Numbered from the stretch's first letter, positions 12,359 to 23,663 are shown. The stretch: 64,000 bases of DNA from Aureobasidium sp. EXF-3400 (GCA_024195585.1 SWBL01000179.1:37613-101612), one strand, 5' to 3'. Translations and numbers: made by a program. The notes: generated by a model not told the origin, from the letters alone.

Positions 12359-12968
12359 ATGGGAGAGATTTGCGGAGTGTGTACACAGAACGAGTCCAAG
12401 TACAAGTGTCCATCTTGTCAACTGCGATAGTGAGTAATTCGTCATTGACAGGAGAAGTCGCATTCTGATTGCCAGCAGCTGCTCCATCGCTTGCTTCAAA
12501 CAACACAAAGAGACTCACGCCAACGACCTTCCGAAACGGCAACCCACTCAGTCGACCCACCTCACGCAACCTGCTCCTTCCGATCCATCCCAAGCCCCTG
12601 CCACAAGAACCGCGCTACCTGGAAGTAGCAAGAAATTCGACTTTGTCGGCTTTGAATCCGACCCAGAACTTTTGCGACTGCTTTCCAGATACCCAAATCT
12701 GCGCATCCAACTACAAAGTGTCTATGGTTTGACACTGGAGCCTACACCTCAGGACCAACGTTCATTCTCTTTCAGAGGTCGAGGCAGAGGCAGAGGAAGA
12801 GGCGGTTTCCACCACCAGTCCCACTGGTCACAAGCAAAGGGCGACAAGGAGGCCATAGAGTCTTTCAAGAACATGCGGAATGCCCAAGCCGACGACCAAG
12901 CTCTGGCCGAGTTTGTTCAGTTGCTCAAGATGAGATTTGCTCCTGATCCTAACGACAATGCGCCTTGA
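12359..12968 (+). CDS. HIT1: HIT-type zinc-finger protein (Hit1/ZNHIT3-like)
   Basis: Likely box C/D snoRNP assembly factor. Exons 12359-12429 and 12479-12968, 186 residues; the 49-nt intron splits the finger. The zf-HIT domain occupies residues 4-37: CGVC, CPSC, then YCSIACFKQH with H-x3-H, giving the full set of Cys/His ligands. A disordered Pro/Ser/Gln linker follows, then a conserved helical part (SDPELLRLLSRYPNLRIQLQ), an Arg/Gly-rich stretch (RGRGRGRGRGG) and a C-terminal helix (LAEFVQLLKMRF). In yeast Hit1 the region after the finger binds Rsa1. The RG stretch suggests RNA contact, which is inference. Other HIT-finger proteins exist, so the symbol is given with moderate confidence. Confidence 0.82.
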
Positions 12969-13221
12969 AGAGACATCGCTGTACCAAACCATCTCCATCC
13001 TCGACATCGACCTCCTCAGATATCTACGCTAGAGGTGGACTGAAGACTTTACAGAACACTTCCTCCAAGCACACACGGTCTTGCAAAATGCAATGCGGAA
13101 CTCAATGCGGCATCAATGCCCAACTCTCATTTCTGGTCATATCAACTTATCCAAAACTATGCCCACCAAGTCCAAATACTAGCCGGGCCATTCCAACTCT
13201 TCCAATTATATGCTCATCCTC

Positions 13222-14628
13222 CTACTTAAGCTCCTTCTTGCTGTCAATCGACATATCGGAAAGGGGTCCATCCTTGACCATGAGGGACTAAACAGATTTG
13301 GGTCAGCAACATTTCGAAACAATACCGAGCTTCTCTTTACATACCATTACTTCGTACAAAACGTCAGCAGCGGCCATGGTGGTCAACTCGGCGTTGGTGT
13401 CGTAGGCAGGAGCGACCTCGACCACATCGGCTGCGACAATGTGGATCCCCTCCAAACCGCGGACGATAGTGCGGAGCTCACGAGTGGTCCAACCACCCGT
13501 CTCGGGGGTACCAGTCGCAGGGGCGAATGCAGGATCAAGCGTGTCAATGTCGATGGAGAGATACACGGGGTTCTTGTGTCCGACCCTGTCATGGATCTTC
13601 TTGATGATACCATCAATGCCAATGGTGTCGACCTCACGAGCCTCGACGATTTCGAAACCACAGTAGCCGTCGTTGTCGTAGTCGGACATACCGGAAAGAG
13701 TGGTGCGAATGCCCGCATGGATGTTGGTGTCGTTGCGCAGAAGTCCTTCCTGTGTAGCATCAATAATCAGTTTCCGTATTTTTGCGCCAAAGATCTCCAC
13801 TTGCCTGGGCTGCATGGTAGAAATATGTACCATGGTTGATCGATGCAACCTTAGAAGGTGCTCCTCCAAAGACCTTTGGCCTCCATGTGTCCAGATGGGA
13901 GTCGAAATGGATGACGCTCGTGTATGTCAGCATTCAGAGCATACGTTTGCAGGAATACGAGACTCACGTTATGGGTCCGTATGCCTTGTTCATGGAGCGC
14001 AGAAGAGGCAGAGTGATAGTGTGGTCGCCACCGAGAGTAATGACACGCGGCAGTGTCTTTCCATGCTTGGAAGGGCCGGTCATGTGTGCATTTGCGGCAG
14101 GCTCGCGCATCAGAATGCTGTTGTGACCCTCTTCAATCTGTTTCAAAGCATATTCGTTGTCATAACTGGTGACAGGAATGTCACCACAGTCAATGACAGT
14201 AGCCCATCCATTGAAAGGGTTCGTCTGAAATCCAGTCAGCGTGGAACCGCAGCATAGATGCGACTGTCGCTACGAACCTGGAGAGGGACATTGAAGCCTC
14301 CGTAGAGGTTGAGACGTCTCGAACCCTGGCGGATACCACTGGGACCGAATCTGGCACCAGGGCGGTAACTTGTACCAGTATCAAAGGGTGCACCAATGAA
14401 GGCAATATCATACTTGCGAGAATCGCTGGCCAAGCAAGGATGGTACTCGATACGACCAAAGGTAGAGATTCCTGAGAAGACCGAGTCGGCCTGAGTTCCA
14501 CCATCGCCAGGAAGGGCGTTGTACCACAGAGACTTGTGAGGACCTTCCTTGAAAGCCTCTTGACTATGGTCGCCGTGTGCAGAGACACCGGCTGCAATGG
14601 CAGCGACAAGGATAATCAGCCTGTACAT
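13222..14628 (-). CDS. Agmatinase-type ureohydrolase with signal peptide
   Basis: Manganese ureohydrolase (agmatinase/guanidinobutyrase/arginase fold) that should release urea from a guanidino substrate. Five exons: 14628-14278, 14224-13968, 13916-13805, 13749-13345 and 13287-13222 (396 residues). Metal ligands are present: GGDHT (His), FDSHLD (in place of the usual DAHxD) and SIDIDTLDPAFAP...GTPE. The N-terminus MYRLIILVAAIAAGVSAHGD is a clear signal peptide, so the enzyme is probably secreted or vacuolar. The intron at 13804-13750 has a GC donor (GCAAGT) and AG acceptor; without it the frame hits a stop, and with it HAAQ joins EGLLRND as in the family. The substrate is not decided by the sequence. 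Confidence 0.9.
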
Positions 14629-15445
14629 ACTGGCGAGTATGCTGCGAAAGATTAATTGAGATGACAGATGAGAAAGAGGATACAAGACTCTAAGATGCAG
14701 CGGCGAGCTCACAACAAATACTTTCTACTCAGCCGCCAGAAACAAAAAGAGAATCGAGCAACCTTGGTCTTGCCATGTTTACCTAACTACGCATTGTCAA
14801 GATTGTCAACACAAGCTAAGCTATTCAAGGGAGCTCAGAACGAAAACATGTCACCGATGTCATGTCGTGCAAGCCAAGCTACTCGCGTCACGCTCGATCG
14901 TGAGATCACGATATCAATCGGACCTCCACATGTTGACACACCAACTTTAGATGGCGGCGGCGTAGATATGCCCTGTCGATTATATCCATTCAAGGTTGCA
15001 ATCTACAACCCCACCAGGCCCCGCGATCCTGGGGTTAGTAAAGAGGCTTTATAACACTGACGTCGATAATACTCCGACAATCTTTCGCTCGATTGTCAAT
15101 CTGGATTGGTAACCTTCCTATCGCGGACTGGAAATTCCGATTGGCGGCTGATATCAGCCACTGCCTCGAGACATGGCTTGTGGTTCCTGCCGCGACGAAG
15201 ATTTTGGATTTGGTTCCACGATCGTACTCGGAGTATTCTCCTGAAGAGCTCGTCGACTCTGCGATGGTCTCAGCGCATAGTCACTTGTTTTTTTTTGTTC
15301 GAATCTGTCGCTTGGTCTCTCTCCTTGATATAGCCGATTCTACTTAGAGAAGCATTCGTATCAAAAATGGGTTTGTCTACTCTACTTGTATATCGATGTA
15401 TTCATGGCACTATAGAAGTCTGCAAGAACTCGACACAATCTTGAG
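14629..15445. other. Intergenic, ureohydrolase upstream / MATE downstream
   Basis: About 800 bases. They hold the promoter of the ureohydrolase and the 3' region of the MATE gene. A T-run lies at about 15289-15297. I see no gene. Confidence 0.5.
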
Positions 15446-17082
15446 CTATCTGCTCTCCTCCCTTTGGTAACCATCAGTGTTGTCGGCCAAACCAGACTCT
15501 ACTTGTTCTTCATGCTCCATCCTCTCGAAGGCTTTTCGAACTTGATGGTCCCAATTACTCCATGCAACGATCGCCCACTCACCAAAACCGACCAAGTACA
15601 GCGCGATACACTGACCAACCCAGAGACCGGCCAAACCCCAGCCATGGAAAGCCAACCAGATGCCTAAAGGCAAGGCGCCGGCGTAGTAGCTGATAATGTT
15701 GACCAACGCACCAACATGTTGTCGTCCCATTCCACGAAGGGAGCCACCACAAGAGCCATTCAGCCCATCAGCAATCTGGAACAAGGCTACCCAAGGCATG
15801 ACTTCTGCAGTCAGCTTGATGACATCCTGATCGTCGTTGAAGATTTTTGCGTAAAAGTTCTTGACACCCATCAGAAGCGCAAGGACGAGGGCTCCAAGGA
15901 TCATTGACAACCAAGCAGCTACGTTGGCAGAGCGTGCTGCGCCCTTGGCGTTCCTGCCTCCCAGCAGGTTTCCTACTCTTGCTGATGTTGCGACTCCTAC
16001 ACCGAACGGAATGGTGTTGAGGACTTGGTCCGTAGTCATGATGACTGACTGTGCAGCCAGAGGAATCGTTCCCAGTTTTCCTGCAGCGAGAGCCACAATT
16101 TCGAAGGCCCACCACTCGGTGCCTACGTGAACCACTCCAAGTAGAGCGAGTCTTGTGAACGTGCCGATGTTTTGGAATGCCTTCTTTGACCATCCGCCCC
16201 AACAGTCCCAGCCCGAGACGAAGCGTGCATAGGCTAGAAGAAGCAAGAATGATAGCCAGTACGATATGCTTGTGGCCAGAGGTGCTCCAAGAAGACCCAT
16301 CTTGCAAGTATACACGAAAAGATAGTTCAGGCCTGCGTTCACAGGCGAGGTGATGAGAAGCACGTATGTGCCCGGTCTCATGATACCTGGTATCTATGGT
16401 CAGTGCTTTTTTGTGACCATATGTTATCCATTGGCTTACCTTGTGCTTGCAGGAATTTCTTGAGGCATTCGAAATAAATATATCCAAGTCCGCCAAGCGC
16501 AAGTACGCTCAAAAATTTGCTGCTATCCTCGGATAGGCGTTCATCCTGTCCAAGAGCCATGAAGACAGGTTTTGAGCATAGCCAGAGAATGGCGACGGGG
16601 ATATACAGGAGCCCAAGGACGAAGAAGGCTCTCTGGAGAATGATGCCCAGATCATGTTTGTCCTTGCTTCCAGTGAAACTTGCAGAGGCAAGAGTGTCGA
16701 TTGCAGTGGTACCTCCAAGTGCGATGAGCCAACCAGAAGCCATGGCAAACATATAAGAGAAAGCAGCAGCTGCAAGTGCTTCGGGACTTAGTCGTCCAAC
16801 GACCAGCACCGAAACAGTCTGCAAAGAGTTTTGCAGCATGTATGCGAGAAAGACGGGGATTGATCCATTGAGCAGTACCCAAAACTCATGGAGGATCAGC
16901 TGGGTCTTGCTCTTTCCCTCGTCTTCGAAATCATCAACCGAGCCAATGGTGGGCTCATTGTCAGGCTTGGGAAGAAGAGAAGTTCTCTCGTCGGGGTCTT
17001 GGGTTTTTGAGTCTGTGGACTTGCGGAGGAAGTTTGGTAGCCATGAGCTGGCGCTCTCTGTGTCATCCTGTCGGCTGTCCAT
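15446..17082 (-). CDS. MATE family efflux transporter
   Basis: Multidrug and toxic-compound extrusion antiporter, probably in the vacuolar or plasma membrane, exporting organic solutes. Exons 17082-16440 and 16386-15446 (527 residues) with a 53-nt phase-1 intron. A hydrophilic N-terminus of about 65 residues includes the acidic ERTSLLPKPDNE. Twelve hydrophobic segments follow in the two-lobe MATE arrangement, with conserved stretches such as NGSIPVFLAYMLQNSLQTVS, GTTAIDTLASASFTGSKD, SARVGNLLGG and GSLRGMGRQHVGALVNIISY. The start at 17082 (MDSRQDD) is preferred; the open frame upstream to 17229 has no family character. Substrate unknown. Confidence 0.92.
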
Positions 17083-18738
17083 ATTGCAAGGGTCTTTGGG
17101 GATCAATACAAACGAGACTGAATTCACCTTAATCTGGCTGCCCAAGACATGAAGTACACGCTCAAGACAAGACTCGACAATTTGCACTTGATGAATGATA
17201 GGTAACAGAATACTGTAAGTACTCTTCACACATCATTGCTGCCGCCCGTGAACAAGAGGGTTTAGTCATAATGCTGGGCGAGACCCCGACCTGCAGACGG
17301 GCTGAATATCCAGAAGGAGACTGGCGATAAAGCTGCCTGAAAAGACAAGGTTAGTGCTGAGTCAAGTGGGGGCTCATCTTTGACAGCGGGACCCGGATGT
17401 CGCGATGCAGGAAAGGCCCTGAACATGGTTCTTATCAGAAAGATCTGCTGGGGTAGATTGGGGTTGTTGACTAAGGCCTGTCGCTAAGCAGACAACGCCA
17501 TGTCAAACGACCGTTCCTTTTTCCAGCACTTCCGTGGATAATATCGGATACAGAGATACGGATTGGCCGTATTTGCCATCGCAGAAGAAAAATTGTGATA
17601 CGTGTAGCCGAGGATGAGGCCTTTCCAGATTGACATTCGAGGTGTAGGCTGTCGTCGAAAGATAACGGCTGGTATTGAAGCCCCCGTCCATTTGACTTCA
17701 CGTCGCAACCACTCACTACACGTATCATGTACGAGAGCATTACAAACTCTCAAGAATCATCGAAGTTATCAGATGCTCAGCATGGTATACATTAATTGAC
17801 AAATATCAATGCTTTGCAATTGCAGAGGTCGGAGATGGTGTTATTTTGTGAGACACGGAAGAGAAGATCCGTAAAGTGCACAGACCGCTTCTTGATTGCT
17901 CCTACTCCAAATGCCACGCGAGCAAGCAACATCCACTTCATGCATCCAACCAATCTCATGTCAGGAGTCTGAGGCAGCACTCCGGCGGTTGACACGACAA
18001 AAGACTTTCCTCCAGATCTGGTGTAAAATTGGAAGGGTCTCTGTAACGATTAGATCACTGATTCTGCCGTGTGGTCAAGCCTATCAATCCTATCACCACC
18101 GCCCTCCTTCGCAAACACATTCAACATTGCGGAATGATCGGCGCAAAAGAAGACGTAAGTGCAGTTAATTGACACAAGTGATAGCTCTTCGGACATGTTA
18201 CATTGTTCGGTAAGGATCTGGACTTCTTTGACTGTACTACTTGCAGCTTTTGGCACTTGCGGAAGGAGCATGGTCGTGTTTGAGCGGATTGACCTTATCG
18301 TGTGTCTCGAACGTGGTTGCTTGCCGAAGGAAGGAACTGCGCAAGGAATCAACCCCGATCGATGGTAAGAGTTTGCAGTCCCCAATCTGACTACACGAGC
18401 CAGGATTAGGTGTCGCCATGCAAGCCTCTTGGTTGCGCCAAGTGACATTAGTCCCACATCCAACCCACCAGTTGCAGACTCGAGATATGACTTTCCGATA
18501 ACCCTGCATGACAGTTCAGCGAATGAGACGCTGGCAGGCACGGCACCTATCAGACATCCGCAACCATCTAATAGGGCTATGAAAATTTATCGTGCACTTA
18601 CACAGGCCTATTATCCATATGCAAAGATTGGCTTAAACGTTGTACCGATGCTTCTCGCTTGTCTTCGTTCTTTAATATAGTCCCTCCGGCTTCTGATGGA
18701 CTTTGGTCAAGTCAATGCCTTGAAAGCATCTATCAACT
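17083..18738. other. Intergenic between divergent transporters
   Basis: 1.65 kb between the MATE start and the permease start, so it contains both promoters. Overlapping short frames on both strands near 17471-17753 and 18050-18541 show no family resemblance. I see no RNA gene or repeat here. Confidence 0.5.
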
Positions 18739-20413
18739 ATGTCTACTAGAGATGTCAAGCCCGTCTATGACGAGAAACCGCCAGTGGGATCCACGGATCG
18801 CAGACCGTCTCTCGAAAATGGAGTCGGCGAAATCGTACATACAGTCAATGCCTCCGGCCACCGCGATCAACTACAACGACATTACGGTCCTCTACAAATC
18901 TGCGGTCTGGCCCTGAACATCGATTCTGCCTGGGTAGCGTTCGCTGGCTCTTTGATCCTTTCTCTTCCTAACGGCGGGCCTGCTGGTGTACTATACGAGT
19001 TGATCACTGCCTGCATCTACTATGGTATCATTGCAGCATCCATCGCCGAGGTATGTGGAGAAACACATGTACAAACATACCTGGGACATGGACTGACCTG
19101 GACTCTAGCTTGCGTCAGCTGTACCTACCGCCGGCGGTGTATACCACTGGGCTTCCGTCACTGCAGGTCCCAAATGGGGCAGGAGCGTTGGGTTCTTCGC
19201 TGGGTAAGCATCACTCCAACGCCAAAAATGCTTATGCTTCTGCTGACTGTTTGACAGCTACCTCAACTTCTTTGGATGGGTGTTCGATCTTTGTTCTATA
19301 ATCGCCATTCCTTCGAACGTCCTTCTGCAGATGTATAGTTTGTTCCATCCCGACTACGTCCTCAAGGCCTGGCATACCTATTTGACATATGTTCTCATCA
19401 CATGGTTCTGTGTGCTGTTCTGCATATTTGGCAATCGATTCTTGCCGCTCCTCCAAAATGTCGGATTGTTCTTGCTCATCGTTGGAGGTGTCGTTTCCAT
19501 CATAGTCCTCGCTGCAACACCAAACACACATGCCAGTAACTCCTTCGTCTGGACTGACTGGCAGAACGCCACTGGCTGGGGTGGCGGAGTAGCGTTCTTG
19601 ACCGGTGTCTTGAACGGGTCTTTCACAATCGCCACAGTGGACAGCGTTTCCCATATGGCAGAAGAGCTTCCGAATCCTCGTCGCGACATTCCTCGAGCTA
19701 TCTTTGCACAAATCTCTCTTGGCGCCATTACCGCGTTCTTGTACGCCATAGCACTCTTCTATGCTGTTTCCGATCTGGAACAAGTTACTAGCAGCTCCGG
19801 TTCTTTCCCTGTGGCAATCATTTATCACCAAGCGACTGGAAACGCTGGTGGAGCTTTCTGCCTGCTGCTTATCATTTTCTTCATCATCATGATCTGCGCC
19901 ATATCGACGGTACTTTCTCTTGGTCGCACCTGGTGGGCACTCGCTCGTGATCAAGCCACACCTTTCGGAGGCTTCTTTTCTTCGGTCAACGAGCAGCTTT
20001 CCTGTCCAATTCCTGCTACTATCTTCGTGGGCTTACTTGTCACGGCCCTTGGTGCCATTATCCTCGGATCCGGCACCGGTTTCAATGACTTAGTAGGAAG
20101 TTTCATCGTACTCTGTGCATTTAGCTATCTTTTAGCTATCTTCCCTCACCTCATAAGTGGCCGAAAGTACACCCCCAAGGGCGATTTCTGGATGGGCAAA
20201 TACGGCTTCGTGGTTAACGCCCTTGGCTGTGTTTTGATTGTCTTCTTCAACATCATGTTCTGCTTCCCCTATGCGCTGCCAGTCACAGCTGATTTGATGA
20301 ACTACAACTCTGTCATTTTGGTTGGTGTCTTGGTCGTTGTCACTTTTTGGTGGCTTGTCTATGGATTGAAGCATTACCCTACTCCGAAAGTGCTCACTGA
20401 GGCGATGAAGTAG
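18739..20413 (+). CDS. Amino-acid/GABA/choline-type permease (APC superfamily)
   Basis: Proton-coupled amino-acid or amine transporter of the fungal GABA/choline permease group. Exons 18739-19050, 19109-19203 and 19258-20413 (520 residues). After a ~50-residue hydrophilic N-terminus there are about 12 membrane segments. Family stretches include GGPAGVLYELI, SAVPTAGGVYHWASVTAGPKWGRSVGFFAGYLNFFGW, AEELPNPRRDIPRAI and LGRTWWALARDQATPFG. Both introns (58 and 54 nt) are canonical and fall inside the conserved N-terminal half. Substrate could be GABA, choline or another amine; the sequence does not decide. The 3' end lies just before a repeat-rich island. Confidence 0.92.
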
Positions 20414-20624
20414 ATGGTTATCTTTATGTAGAATTATAATTTGGTGTTCTCAGTTGTCTGTGTCTTTTGAACATTTTCTCTCAGATTGTTTGTCGTGCGT
20501 GCTAGGTAACGTTAGCACGAGGTGGAAGGTACCCGGGACGTCATTCATTCGGGAGCGACTTCCCATGTTGGGCTTCTTGTTGCCTCGTCTCCTTCCTGAA
20601 CAGCACTCTTGCTTACATCAACTC

Positions 20625-20690
20625 TTCGCATCGCAACGCGTCGCAACACGTCGCATCGCAACACTTCGCATCGCAACACTTCGCATTATA
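20625..20690 (+). repeat. Short tandem repeat, ~15-bp TCGCATCGCAACACT-type unit
   Basis: Degenerate tandem array of a ~15-bp unit, TCGCATCGCAACACT, with about four imperfect copies ending at TCGCATTATAAAG. It sits directly in front of a TATA-like box and a short open frame. Confidence 0.85.
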
Positions 20691-20692
20691 AA
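20687..20692 (+). promoter_or_regulatory. TATA-like box in front of truncated ORF
   Basis: TATAAA 39-44 bp upstream of the ATG at 20731. The position is close to the start codon, so it may or may not be functional. Confidence 0.35.
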
Positions 20693-20730
20693 GCAGGTTT
20701 TCTTTTACCACAACAGACTACCACATTAAC

Positions 20731-20823
20731 AATGAGCACCAATTCCAGAATCACCTCCTTCTTCAAACCTCGCAACAAAGGTGACATTACACCAGACCCC
20801 CGAGAAGGAACCCGGTCAGCCCA
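20731..20823 (+). pseudogene. N-terminal fragment with PIP-box-like motif, cut by repeat element
   Basis: An ATG opens a short frame starting MSTNSRITSFFKPRNKGD. The segment I-T-S-F-F-K-P resembles the hydrophobic-aromatic core of a PCNA-interacting (PIP) motif, although the usual leading Gln is Asn. After about 28 codons the frame runs into the left end of an inverted-repeat element (from ~20818) and continues as repeat sequence to a stop at 20888. I read it as the 5' remnant of a gene interrupted by insertion. The original product cannot be identified. Confidence 0.4.
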
Positions 20824-21028
20824 GGTACTTAGAACAATCACAATCTTGCAACTACTCCCTCTCCAACACAGGGGTCTCATAAGCTGTTGAAATGCACAGT
20901 TGCAATTCAGAAATGAGTCTGGCCACTGAGATGGCGTTCAACGGAGTTGTCTCTCTGGAGGCCACGTTCTCTATCAAAGTATTGTGCATTTCTACAGCTA
21001 TACCGAGACTGTCTGCGGCGGTGAAACT
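20818..21028 (+). mobile_element. Short inverted-repeat element, copy A
   Basis: MITE-like element of about 210 bp. Internal inverted repeats are AGCTGTTGAAATGCACAGT near the left (20882) and TGTGCATTTCTACAGCT near the right (to 20999). The ~85 bases between them match copy D (30.2 kb) in reverse orientation, including (reverse complement) GTGGCCTCCAGAGAG against GTGGCTTCCATGGAGAG and CATCTCAGTGGCCAGACTCA against TATCTCGGTGGCCAAGCTCA. Ends are approximate. Confidence 0.75.
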
Positions 21029-21340
21029 ATCGACCCCCTAACGCATGAGAGAGCGAGCAGACTATTACCGCAACGCAATTTACGACCGTAACGCATTCGA
21101 TGGTCACGACAAGCCTACATATTGTGTCGTCGACGATACAGAAAACCTCTTGCCAGCGGATTAAAGTCATAACCAGGTCACTAGTCGTACAGAAGCCGCA
21201 ATTGCCGATCATCAGCGACCTGTGTGACTACATCGACAAGAATAAGCACATCGTCAATGCAAGACAAACGAAGCTCCTGCAGAGCCATGGGAACGACGAC
21301 TTGACACAGCGCTACCTGAGGGCGACCTATGTACCTCGTT

Positions 21341-21550
21341 CGCGGGTACTAGAACAATCACAATTCTGCAATCAATCCCTCTCCAGCATAAGAGATGTTA
21401 CAAGCTATCGAAATGCACAGTTGCAATCTAAATGAGCGTTTGGCAATGGGGATAGCCTCAAGGGGGTCCTCTCTGTGGTGACCACGTTCTTTATGAAACT
21501 ATCGTGCATTTCTGCAACCACATTGAGACAATCTGTAACACATGGAGAGA
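21341..21550 (+). mobile_element. Short inverted-repeat element, copy B
   Basis: Same orientation as copy A. The left arm GGTACTAGAACAATCACAAT matches copy A's left arm almost base for base. Inner repeats are AGCTATCGAAATGCACAGT (21403) and CGTGCATTTCTGCAACC, followed by CACATGGAGAG at the right end. It is flanked by imperfect direct repeats (CTTGA..CA..GCTACCTRAGGG at about 21299 and 21603). Confidence 0.75.
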
Positions 21551-21811
21551 TCACGTTGGAACGAAAGAGTACCTTGTGCACGCTGACAGACGAGGGTGAT
21601 GGCTTGATTCAATGCTACCTAAGGGTATGCCAACAACTCTTAAGGTCGTTGCTGGCCAAGAGGATGAGATCGTCTACGATGAGATCCAGTGGCTTTCGCA
21701 GCGATGGCAGCTTTGTCGCCCTGTTTCCCTTCGACGTCTTTGAGCATATGTCACTGTGCTTTCTTCGACTCCGTCCAAGCCCATCTCTGTGGGGTGGTGT
21801 CCTTGCACATA

Positions 21812-22788
21812 TCATTCGCGCACGGAGCTCCTTTCTTGCGTGACGTACGCCTGTCTCTGGGGGATACGCAGCTCATCGTTGTTGTCTCTTGCAAAAGCCT
21901 TGCATGCATCGCAGAGGTAGAAGCCGTGGACTGTGCTCCAGTGCTACTTGATGTTGACGTCCTGCTGACAATTCTCATTTTGACAGTATCCAGGTGGTGG
22001 GGGATTATTGGCATGGCTCGCGATCTGTGCACTCTTCTGGGCCGGACGTCGAAGTTTTTCTGGGTCCGGGTAGCAACCGTATGAGATCCAGTAGCCCTCA
22101 CAGCGGCGATAGACTATGTCGCCTTGATCCTCTTCAACATCTTTCAGCTTGTGCCACGAGTATGATTCTTCGGCCTGGCAGTTGGCACAGACATATAGAC
22201 GTCTCTCAACCGCCTCCCTGTAGGCGTGTCTTTGCTCTCTTCTGACGATGAGGGTTGCGGCAGCACGAGCAGCAAGTTCTTCTGATGTCTCGGCGTACGA
22301 GTAGCCTTCCCACAGCACATTGGTTCTATTCGTGGGCTGCACTGGCTGCTTGAACTTGAGTTTGGCGTACGACGGCAGGGCAGGCAGCTCTCTGAGCTGG
22401 TGTGTAAGCGTGTAAAGTCCTTGTCACAAAGGATCTCCTTGCGGGTGGCAATCACGAAGGGCCTCAATGGATTCTCGGTGTCCTCGATCTTACGATATGC
22501 GAGCTTGTCGTGCTGGAGGTGCTTTGATTTCTGGATGTAGTACAGGCTGCGGTGCTGGCCGGTCAGCACTTTCATACCCCCGATTTTGGCGGTTTCATTG
22601 CCATCAGTGGGTAGCGGGCAGATGAAGAGGTACTGCCACCGGAGGCAAGATAGGAGTAATCCCGCAAAAACAGGAGCCAACATGGTCCTTATCAGGCCAG
22701 CAGATCGGGTCGTTTTCGAGAGCAGCGATCTCCTACAGATGCTATTCAACACCAGAAAAACTCCAGTGCCTTCCCAAGAAGAGCTCAA
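21812..22788 (-). pseudogene. Relic of a gene with two GATA-like zinc fingers
   Basis: Minus-strand reading gives a protein-like segment (EELAARAAATLIVRREQRHA) and a degenerate finger CANCQAEESYSWHK...RRCEGYWISYG. A second finger-like unit begins GYCQNENCQQDVNIK, meets an in-frame TAG (21944-21946), then continues HWSTVHGFYLCDACKAFAR to a stop at 21812. The CxxC...W...LCDAC layout resembles GATA fingers. Upstream (22788-22400) another frame carries LYYIQKSKHLQHDKLAYRKI; joining it needs an intron or frameshift, and a GT...AG intron at about 22455-22397 is possible. The nonsense codon and the repeat-rich surroundings favour a decayed gene. Confidence 0.45.
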
Positions 22789-23105
22789 AGATCGCTAGCT
22801 ATGCTGTTGACCCTACCCCTGCCACCTGGTTGGTGCGAAAATGAGAACCGACGACAGCATGGCAATTTACATTGGCACCGAAGCAAGGCTCAATCAGTTG
22901 GAATGAAGCTCAATATATCTCCGGATGTACCTCACGATTCCCTTTCACCATTTGTTCATGGCGAAGGGATGCTTTGCTTTTTGCTTGCTTTCCATGATGC
23001 CTGGGACACCTCTCTGGCCTTGCCTCTAAGCGTTCTCAATGAACGTTAGTCAGCGATGGCTTTCCGCTGGAGGAGTCGTTTCCAGTTCAGCACTCTGCCT
23101 CGAGC

Positions 23106-23317
23106 CTTCCTGTGTACTAAAGTCTGTAACTCCCGTCGTATCCCGACTATAGCTAAGAGTGAATTGTAGACTGTGAAAAGACACAATTGTGTTAGAAAGC
23201 AGAGGCATGTCCACGGAGAGTTGACAAGTTGTTTTCTCTCGGTGGATACCATCTTGCTCCTTATCACTATTATGCATTTCTATGGCTACGCGTTACATAC
23301 TTTAGTACACGGGGAGG
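23106..23317 (-). mobile_element. Short inverted-repeat element, copy C
   Basis: About 212 bp. Left end CCTTCCTGTGTACTAAAGTC pairs with the right end, whose reverse complement is CCTCCCCGTGTACTAAAGTA. This is a terminal inverted repeat of roughly 25 bp. The inner right repeat is ATGCATTTCTATGGCTAC (23274-23291). The centre is more diverged than in A, B and D. Confidence 0.7.
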
Positions 23318-23663
23318 AGGTGTTAATCCATACTCTGCCTTGTCCCAACAATGAGCTCCGTGTGCCCCAGAGACACAAGCACACGTCAATGCCGATGTTC
23401 AGCGCCTGTGAGAGCTGTATGCCTTTGCCTCCTTACCGCAAACTCAAGTCCGTTTAGCTCATCAAGCCGGTACTTTCTTCACGAAAGAGTAAACCGTGAA
23501 GTTGACACCTTTTAGAAATCTGGTATCGATACATCTACACAAACTGTCGATGACTTGGACAACAGCAGCTCCCTGATGGCGTCTCGAATGGTTGCATCTT
23601 CCCGTGACTTGAGATGATCGCTCCCGACGGGCTTATTCTCAACATCCACCTTACCTTGAGGAA
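23318..23663. other. Intergenic, repeat-island edge
   Basis: About 350 bases between element copy C and the stop codon of the MFS gene. No gene seen. Confidence 0.5.

Noticed and set aside
18050..18541. 163-codon minus-strand open frame upstream of the permease
   Set aside because: No recognisable motifs; overlaps plus-strand frames of similar length, as expected by chance.
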